DNA from: Labia minor
Lineage: Eukaryota > Arthropoda > Insecta > Dermaptera > Spongiphoridae
Assembly: GCA_963082975.1 (NCBI GenBank)
Contig: OY720344.1
Coordinates: 81,332,053-81,396,052 of the forward strand
DNA length: 64,000 nucleotides
Direction of reading: 5' to 3'
Shown in pieces: positions 62,128 to 64,000 of this stretch. Under the pieces are notes generated by a model. It saw only the letters and a list, made by a program, of their open reading frames with translations. It ran no database searches and was not told the DNA's origin. Both the position numbers and the translations under genes were made by a program. Position 1 is the first letter of the stretch; each line of letters begins with the position of its first letter.

Positions 62128-62762
62128 AGACAAGATTACGCAAAAACGGTTTGAGCTAGAATGATGAAATTTGGTACATGGATATTATTCAAAATTCATA
62201 GTTTTCTATCAACTTTTGAGAAATGTAGCTCAACCGGAAGAGGGTCATTACCTACAAAGTTTTGATTTTTTTCCTCTAAAGTGACCGTAAAAATAAAGAT
62301 ATGTTTGATAATTTTTCACATGATTAATAATTGTATAAAACTGCTATATATATAATTTCAGCTTGATTGAATCGCTGAAAGTACCAGAATTAATTTTTTA
62401 ACACTGCAAATCTCACGCGCCAACACGTGCCATGGTGCCATCAGTAAAAAGCCAAACATGCGCTGGTTTAATATTTATTATTTATAATTTATAATTAATT
62501 AAATTTAATTTAAATATAATATATTATGTTATTTAATCCAATTCTCAAATTGCGAGATAGTCGAGTGGAGACACTTATTTATTCATTATTTAAATTGAAT
62601 TTCACTAGAGTTTATTGATTTTTAGGTTGTATGTGGTCAATTTGCGGTGTTCATGATCGAGCCTGGAAAGAAAGACCAATTTTTGGAAAAATTAGATACA
62701 TGAATCTCGCTGGGTGTAAAAATAAATTTAAAATTGATGAATTTATAAAACGTTACCAATAA
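35189..62762 (+). CDS. phr: Class II CPD photolyase (deoxyribodipyrimidine photo-lyase)
   Basis: Nine exons join in phase: 35189-35452, 37938-38064, 46782-46907, 46984-47186, 48318-48476, 50758-50956, 51067-51262, 60439-60680 and 62626-62762. They give 1653 nt and 550 residues. The flavoenzyme uses light and reduced FAD to split cyclobutane pyrimidine dimers in nuclear DNA. Residues 1-88 are a Lys/Ser/Glu-rich extension likely to carry nuclear localisation signals. The photolyase core follows: [20 protein letters not shown], then [20 protein letters not shown], then the FAD-binding part ([34 protein letters not shown]). It ends with the class II signature [20 protein letters not shown] followed by GKIRYMN. 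Introns 2, 5, 7 and 8 are packed with transposons, yet all nine exons are open with canonical junctions. A polyadenylation-like AATAAA lies near 62821. Confidence 0.95.
35484..35729. mobile_element. hAT MITE in photolyase intron 1
   Basis: Ends are CAGTGTTTCTCAACC on the left and GGTTGGGAATCGCTG on the right, imperfect inverted repeats of hAT type. The flanking 8-mers aagtaaaa and aattaaag agree at 6 of 8 positions, suggesting an aged target duplication. The 246-bp interior is non-coding. Confidence 0.65.
36160..36785 (+). repeat. Dispersed repeat B, copy 2
   Basis: Better-preserved copy beginning ACTATCTCGTAAGAGATAGT, a small hairpin, and ending TGCGAGATGGTCAAGTGGAG then ACACTCC. It carries the (GT)n tract at 36280-36310. 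The terminal sequence resembles the 5' half of a tRNA with an A-box (TGGTCAAGTGG), but no B-box follows. Confidence 0.8.
37519..37693. mobile_element. 175-bp hAT MITE with exact 8-bp target duplication
   Basis: Ends are CAGGGCCGCCCTAA and TTAGGACGGCCCTG. The 8-bp duplication catttgca (37511-37518 and 37694-37701) is perfect. The interior is GC-rich on the flanks and AT-rich in the middle, with no coding potential. It lies in photolyase intron 1. Confidence 0.9.
38205..38960 (-). repeat. LTR (3' LTR in element orientation)
   Basis: TG...CA-bounded 756-bp repeat. It carries three tandem 54-bp units (from about 38571, 38625 and 38679) starting AATGTATAATTATAAGAAAT and containing CTCCACCATGGGAGTC. 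The unit is a multiple of three, so an incidental plus-strand frame repeats as well. Confidence 0.93.
39300..41060 (-). CDS. Gag-protease polyprotein of a non-autonomous LTR retrotransposon
   Basis: One open frame of 586 residues. Residues 1-260 are Gag-like (start [20 protein letters not shown]; capsid-like segment around [17 protein letters not shown]-type residues 105-125). A zinc-knuckle remnant [14 protein letters not shown] lies near residue 280, where the usual His is replaced by Thr. An aspartic protease follows, with active site ADSGAS near residue 343 and LLGNDFL near 418. The last residues jump to SWYRRYIP, which belongs to the end of a gypsy-type reverse transcriptase, and then [12 protein letters not shown]. 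Most of pol has therefore been removed without breaking the frame. It probably supplies Gag and protease and depends on other elements for reverse transcription and integration. Confidence 0.88.
   Translation of the reverse strand: MAFLTRARKEDLIVLADELGIEINNSMKIIQIKDAILAHDDFDDEIAQGILNSIVEQRVERLELEKIRLNSPHHNPPPVGAPFPQIDLANRLPKLNKNDDINSYLMVFERQMNFFKIPQENWVSYLSTTLPLDLVRLLYRESDKNLMDFNYIKTLLMQRFKITKEKMRQLFYNSKKCPTHTWTDFYHSLLVHFESWIKELNINNFEALKDLIITNQLKTHVSSQCREHFLDEWETLNKPLELIKKLENYDNLRNTDGKIVNKVAPRGTDTVSMEKPFKNVKKCYGCGKIGTIKPKCTDCNPQLKTNKVDPTFNFSNTIKISSNEQKGFLPLLPIQIGDATGTACADSGASHSIGSEKLYNILKNKNVTFYNKSVTISLADGSSQEHQVDLIELPINIKNKIVPTRLMFFQNQKIPRTLLGNDFLKQARLIIDLCSNQWYFNNGMKLKYPFEKEEPLIASEPHKIHYLSNILITNKMLNVSQKQKSNPLLNECNNIFTAGGEPTPFGEHINGQVIYNDNFVPEITPYLKRFGNNLKFINERIESKQLKNKNCNDKNLQQLSFPIQTCSWYRRYIPKKRGRPRKGDSN
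41061..41506 (-). other. 5' leader of the LTR element
   Basis: Untranslated leader between the Gag start and the 5' LTR. It is A/T-rich with short (AAT)n runs. The end next to the LTR is GC-rich and includes the PBS-like sequence. No frame is seen. Confidence 0.7.
41507..42262 (-). repeat. LTR (5' LTR in element orientation)
   Basis: Partner of 38205-38960, identical in length (756 bp), with the same three 54-bp tandem units and only two base differences noticed. Such similarity implies insertion recently relative to the other elements in the window. Confidence 0.93.
42380..42640 (-). mobile_element. Mariner/Tc1 transposase C-terminal fragment
   Basis: On minus a frame reads [20 protein letters not shown] then [13 protein letters not shown], followed by a garbled equivalent of the usual final WxKCI...GDYV. 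This is the terminal helix region of mariner transposases. Catalytic parts are absent. Confidence 0.6.
42650..43545 (-). mobile_element. LINE 3' fragment, family L4
   Basis: The minus frame 43520-43242 encodes [20 protein letters not shown], then [40 protein letters not shown] and [11 protein letters not shown], the post-RT C-terminal region of APE-type LINEs. Downstream, frames broken by stops carry the W.EE..KRPLG-type tail and AKNFRV near 42700. A C-rich run (42826-42838) and short GC-rich text precede it. Related fragments lie at 12325, 51490 and 63690. Confidence 0.75.
43546..44584. other. AT-rich filler in photolyase intron 2
   Basis: About 1 kb with very low GC and no recognisable feature. 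Short homopolymers only. Confidence 0.6.
44585..44990 (-). mobile_element. tRNA-derived SINE-like element
   Basis: On minus, starting near 44975, the sequence reads GGTGCTCATGATAAGGCGTT, then ATCTTATGACTTTGCACC, then CTCAGTTCGAAACTCGC. This has the layout of a tRNA: A-box-like start, anticodon-loop-like CTTATGA and a good B-box (AGTTCGAAACTC). An AT-rich body of about 300 bp follows, down to CCTCGGAGGGG near 44640. A second copy lies at 52705-53015. It is not a functional tRNA gene because the stems do not pair. Confidence 0.6.
44995..45216 (+). repeat. Dispersed repeat E (probable LINE/SINE 3' end), copy 1
   Basis: About 220 bp from GTCAAATTATCGCCAGCAGT to CCGTTTCGGAGGAGTAT and GTGACACGAATTTTATATAA. 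It is closely repeated at 58820-59045. The TTTCATAAGAATCGG..CAGCCGTTTCGGAGGAG phrase plus a TA-rich tail is typical of the 3' ends of insect retroposons. A mariner has inserted in its TA tail. Confidence 0.65.
45217..46598 (+). mobile_element. Internally deleted mariner interrupted by a hAT element
   Basis: Inverted ends ATAGGTTGTCAAATATCTCC (left) and the reverse complement at 46571-46596 abut TA. Inside, plus-strand frames show mariner transposase pieces. [20 protein letters not shown] is joined directly to [20 protein letters not shown]. Next come [12 protein letters not shown] with the second catalytic Asp and, after a frameshift, SPDIAPSN at the third Asp site. The first catalytic Asp region is deleted. 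Copy 2 (61053-61912) shares the same deletion point. Confidence 0.85.
45458..45946. mobile_element. hAT element nested in the mariner
   Basis: 489-bp element with ends CAGAGGTTCTTAAACTGTGG and (reverse complement) CAGAGGTTCTTAAACTTATG. The 8-bp duplication cgctagag is exact (45450-45457 and 45947-45954). Near the left end a GGGGGTCCGCGAAGCCTTTACT unit is tandemly repeated two to three times (45490-45550). No transposase is recognisable. Confidence 0.9.
47187..47437 (+). other. Coding-like segments of unknown origin in photolyase intron 4
   Basis: Directly after the photolyase exon 4 donor the frame stays open for 34 codons ([20 protein letters not shown] then PSFRI, stop 47288). At 47357 a good acceptor (CCCTCCTCACAG) precedes 26 codons reading [20 protein letters not shown] then FGEQRN and stop. 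Their codon use and complexity look protein-coding, but I do not recognise either sequence and they do not belong to photolyases. They could be exons of a nested gene, an alternative 3' end or captured exon remnants. Confidence 0.3.
48066..48172 (+). other. Third coding-like segment in photolyase intron 4
   Basis: After a TTATTATTCTAG acceptor-like site, the plus frame reads [20 protein letters not shown] followed by [12 protein letters not shown] and a TAG at 48172. It is compositionally distinct from the surrounding AT-rich intron. I do not recognise the family. It may be related to the two segments upstream. Confidence 0.3.
48679..49329. mobile_element. 651-bp hAT element in photolyase intron 5
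   Basis: Ends CAGTGGCGTACCTAG and CTAGGTACGCCACTG are perfect inverted repeats. The exact 8-bp duplication ctctttgt lies at 48671-48678 and 49330-49337. The sub-terminal GC-rich GGGCGGCA blocks are also inverted. A CAGGGCCGGCGGAAGGCGG block at 49143 may be the relic of another hAT end inside it. No transposase frame is present. Confidence 0.9.
49419..50325 (-). mobile_element. DD41D Tc1/mariner transposon in photolyase intron 5
   Basis: 907-bp element with inverted ends CAGGGTGGTGCAGAGGAAAC (left) and its reverse complement on the right, flanked by TA on both sides. It carries a broken minus-strand transposase. The N-terminal DNA-binding part is largely missing. Confidence 0.9.
49558..50260 (-). 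pseudogene. DD41D transposase remnant
   Basis: The first catalytic Asp lies in [20 protein letters not shown] (about 50130-50185). A frameshift near 50100 then shifts reading to the frame of 50112-49558. That frame contains the second Asp in [14 protein letters not shown] and the third in [17 protein letters not shown]. Counting between the second and third Asp gives 41 residues, so this is DD41D, not the DD34D of classical mariners. The frame runs to the usual C-terminus ([14 protein letters not shown]). The frameshift and lost 5' part make it inactive, although inverted ends are well kept. Confidence 0.85.
51490..52080 (-). mobile_element. LINE 3' fragment, family L4, degenerate
   Basis: The DNA matches 42770-43640 closely (shared GGGGGCTCCGNCCCCTGTACC, TCTTTGGCCNATAAATGCTG, CCCACCCATATAATACAACA blocks), but frames on minus are broken by several stops and indels. 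It lies at the left end of photolyase intron 7. Confidence 0.75.
52215..52715 (-). repeat. Dispersed repeat A, reverse near-full copy
   Basis: Reverse counterpart of 5095-5733. It carries GTTGACCTGTGGCCAGGTC, ACCGACCGACTGTTTGAAGT, TCCTATCGTCGATCGCTAAT and CCGTTCAGGCTGTACACATC. It abuts the SINE-like element at 52705. Confidence 0.8.
52705..53015 (-). mobile_element. tRNA-derived SINE-like element, copy 2
   Basis: Shares with 44585-44990 the CTCCCCTCCGAG block, the AT-rich body and the B-box end (GTGCCTTTGCGAGTTTCGAA on +). The tRNA head is truncated at about 53010, where a T-run begins. Similarity is high across 300 bp. Confidence 0.6.
53016..53519. other. Unassigned segment of photolyase intron 7
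   Basis: AT-rich; a G/A-rich patch at 53330-53450 has no recognisable frame. It may include the 3' untranslated end of the Jockey-like LINE to its right. Confidence 0.45.
53520..55228 (-). mobile_element. Jockey/CR1-like LINE, 3' section (interrupted)
   Basis: Minus-strand frames encode reverse transcriptase pieces. Near 55190-55000 they read [20 protein letters not shown] then LKRLPKK, followed by [46 protein letters not shown] and, after a frame change, GLQQGT with FAEDLIVYL at the catalytic site (YADD-like box altered to FAED). From 54169 a C-terminal domain reads [20 protein letters not shown]. Several frameshifts or stops break it. The 5' section of the same element lies at 58319-58805, separated by a younger LINE. 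Confidence 0.82.
55229..58318 (-). mobile_element. LINE inserted inside the Jockey-like LINE
   Basis: A 3.09-kb LINE flanked by the 12-bp duplication agaatgggtctt (55217-55228 and 58319-58330). Its 3' tail is a (TAAG)n repeat at 55229-55247. On minus the 5' leader begins near 58318 and the coding frame at 58192. Removing it restores continuity of the host LINE sequence, so the order of insertion is certain. Confidence 0.9.
55256..58192 (-). pseudogene. LINE endonuclease-reverse transcriptase with two in-frame TGA codons
   Basis: One continuous frame of 979 codons, broken only by two TGA stops, one at about 57994-57992 after KHIVFYS and one at 55795-55793 after DEIEE. An APE-like endonuclease covers the first 240 residues or so ([47 protein letters not shown]). 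A reverse transcriptase follows, with [46 protein letters not shown] and catalytic YADDIDLI near residue 711. The tail [13 protein letters not shown], then [15 protein letters not shown], ends the protein. Domains and motifs are complete; only the two stops make it a pseudogene. Confidence 0.88.
58319..58805 (-). mobile_element. Jockey/CR1-like LINE, 5' section (interrupted and 5'-truncated)
   Basis: The minus frame from 58595 reads [20 protein letters not shown], then [20 protein letters not shown], and continues to [12 protein letters not shown], where the younger LINE entered. Across the insertion it continues into [20 protein letters not shown] at 55216. Upstream (58600-58800) frames are broken. 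It is the pre-RT linker of the polyprotein; the endonuclease is absent. Confidence 0.75.
58815..59045 (+). repeat. Dispersed repeat E, copy 2
   Basis: Near-duplicate of 44995-45216 (GTCAAATTATCGCCAGCAGC to TTTATATATAAG), ending in a short (GATAA)n run. It lies directly next to the LINE 5' section. Confidence 0.7.
59050..59425 (-). repeat. Dispersed repeat F, reverse copies
   Basis: Reverse-oriented AGTACCGGGACCCCG and CTCGGCTCGGTA blocks, then the ATTAAATGTTGCATCATTGCA core (59205-59235) shared with 4875 and 5830. A second, shorter partial copy with ACCTGGGATACCGAGCTATCG follows at 59338-59365. Non-coding. Confidence 0.65.
59430..60360. other. AT-rich segment with GATA/GATTA microsatellites, photolyase intron 7
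   Basis: Up to 60000 nothing is recognised. At 60050-60215 a GTGACGTCAC block and a CGAGCGGTTTTTGAGAACCC phrase look like another dispersed-repeat end. It is followed by (TAGA)n, (TTAGA)n and (ATAAG)n tracts at 60265-60357. No frame of interest. Confidence 0.5.
61053..61912 (-). mobile_element. Mariner, internally deleted, copy 2 (photolyase intron 8)
   Basis: Reverse copy of the mariner at 45217-46598, without the hAT insertion, inserted in a (TA)n tract. Ends ATAGGTTGTCAAATATCTC and reverse complement are intact. The frame 61427-61131 on minus encodes [20 protein letters not shown] and [20 protein letters not shown] to the C-terminus, so the second and third catalytic Asp survive. The first is lost in the deletion that joins GENDTMV to VWWDWKG. 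A small deletion leaves 31 residues between the two Asp instead of 34. Confidence 0.88.
61965..62580 (+). repeat. Dispersed repeat B, copy 3
   Basis: Starts ACTATCTCGAAAGAGATAGT, contains a (TG)n/(TATG)n tract at 62076-62130 and ends TGCGAGATAGTCGAGTGGAG then ACAC. It is over 85 percent alike to the 36160 copy by eye. It lies just before photolyase exon 9. Confidence 0.8.
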
Positions 62763-63689
62763 CATTTAATAATTTTTTTAATTTTTTTTTTATTATATAT
62801 ATTTTCATTTTGTATTTTTTCAATAAAAAAACACTTATACAATTTTTTTAATATATTCATTACTTTTGCTCACAACCTCCTTTCATGTTATGGTTAAGCC
62901 TGTCTTATTCAAAATACTTAGAACTGGACAAATTTATTTTTCTTACAGCATTCTTGATTATAAGCTAAGTGGTTATATACCCTCTGCGAAATTCCGCTAC
63001 AATATCTCCTCTAAACAATTTTCTCGTCACTCACTTTTACATTAATATAAATAAGTTTAGAATATGGAAAATAAATAATTAGAATAAAACTTTAGTAATT
63101 GGGAGGAGAGAGAGTGCGAATAAAATCGAATGAGGTGAGAATTTTTGTTTCCTTTCCCAACCACCCTTCAACGACAGGAAATAATGGTTTCAACCACTTA
63201 CATAATATAATTAGTAGCTATATTAATATATTTTAATTTATTTATTTTTTGTAATAGGGGATAATGGTAGGATGAAAAATTAGTATTAAATTAGTTTTGG
63301 TAAATATTTGGTTAATTAAAATTCATTTTAAGTTAGTATGTCCTACTGTAACGGGCAAAACTTATTTAATTTTAAGAATTGTTATTTTTAAATTTGGGTA
63401 ATTCTTCAGCTGGTTTTGGCTCCCGTGAGGTGCTGCTCTTTCGGGTCAACCCAGAACCATGGAGGGATTCCCAAATTGCACTGATCGACCCCGCTCTCTA
63501 CCATGACAAGAGTAGGGACACGATATCGAAAGCTAAGTATCGATTCTTAGCTAAAAAGTATCGGTATCGGAAAAAAGCTTAGTCCAGAAAACGTTTTTTT
63601 AAACCCAAATTGAAAAAAATTTGAAAAAAATACGCTGCTAGGTGTGCTGAGTACCCATTCGATACTTTTTTTGATACCACAGGTATGGG
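62763..63689. other. Photolyase 3' flank
   Basis: AT-rich, with AATAAA at about 62821 as the likely poly(A) signal. At 63400-63590 a GC-richer segment has an open plus frame without recognisable domains. It may be the edge of a retroelement. Confidence 0.45.
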
Positions 63690-64000
63690 TATTATTATTG
63701 TATATGTTATATGTATCTATCTACGTGGTTCAAAGATACTCGAAAGTTCTTGGCCGCAACAACCACATTTCTTCAAGTGTCCCTATCCTGAGCCCTTGTC
63801 CCATCTCTCTTACGTCCCTTCCTACGCGTCCTTGGTTTTCCAAGCGGTCGTTTTCCAATCGGTCTCCGCACCAATATCTTTTTTCTCTCCCATTCTAGCC
63901 ACGTCTCCTGCTTTTTCGCTTTTATAACCCTAACTATTTCTGAAGGTGCATAGAGGTCATGCATTTCCTCGTTATGTAGCCTCCGCCATTACCCGGTGAC
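63690..64000 (-). mobile_element. LINE 3' fragment, family L4, running off the window
   Basis: On minus: DLYAPSEIVRVIKAKK, then W..ERKKILVRRPIGKRPLGK and [20 protein letters not shown], followed by the AKNFRV region near 63745. DNA is closely related to 43000-43230. The upstream part of the element lies beyond position 64000. Confidence 0.75.

Noticed and set aside
63379-63582. 67-codon plus frame (FGSREVLLFRVNPEPWRD...)
   Set aside because: No domain, no splice context, and flanked by LINE remnants; not enough to call a gene.

Overview
This is AT-rich eukaryotic genomic DNA, most likely from an arthropod and probably an insect. The genes have many short exons with GT-AG introns. Long intergenic tracts carry (TA)n microsatellites. 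The mobile-element mix is typical of insects: RTE- and Jockey-like LINEs, mariners including a DD41D type, hAT and piggyBac-type miniature elements, a MULE, and a gypsy-like LTR element. The species cannot be fixed from the sequence.

Five conserved single-copy genes can be assembled exon by exon with consistent phases. (1) The last four WD repeats of DAW1/WDR69 lie on + at 295-1122; its 5' part is off the window. (2) A complete WDR73 homologue lies on - at 3895-1517, tail-to-tail with DAW1. (3) A complete trans-1,2-dihydrobenzene-1,2-diol dehydrogenase (GFO/IDH/MocA family) lies on - at 13151-6253. Its first intron is enlarged by an intact 3.45-kb RTE-like LINE with an 11-bp target-site duplication. 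(4) A complete Integrator subunit 6 (INTS6) lies on - at 28627-21215, with 11 exons and 1003 codons. (5) A complete class II CPD photolyase lies on + at 35189-62762, with 9 exons and 550 codons spread over 27.6 kb. I see no metabolic or operon-like link between these genes; they are ordinary housekeeping neighbours.

Most of the remaining DNA is mobile. The photolyase introns hold several layered insertions: an LTR element (38205-42262) with near-identical LTRs that encodes only Gag and protease; a mariner containing a hAT miniature element (45217-46598); a DD41D mariner (49419-50325); a LINE inserted inside another LINE (53520-58805); and a second copy of the first mariner (61053-61912) with the same internal deletion. 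Between DHDH and INTS6 lie a mariner MITE, a hAT end, a decayed MULE and about 4.4 kb of featureless AT-rich DNA. Between INTS6 and the photolyase lie several dispersed repeat families and an unclassified element with roughly 50-bp inverted termini.

I found no CRISPR array, no genuine tRNA or rRNA gene and no bacterial-type system. The most informative novelties are the coding-capable, pol-deleted LTR element, the shared-deletion mariner family, the long palindrome flanked by TTAA, and unexplained coding-like segments inside photolyase intron 4.
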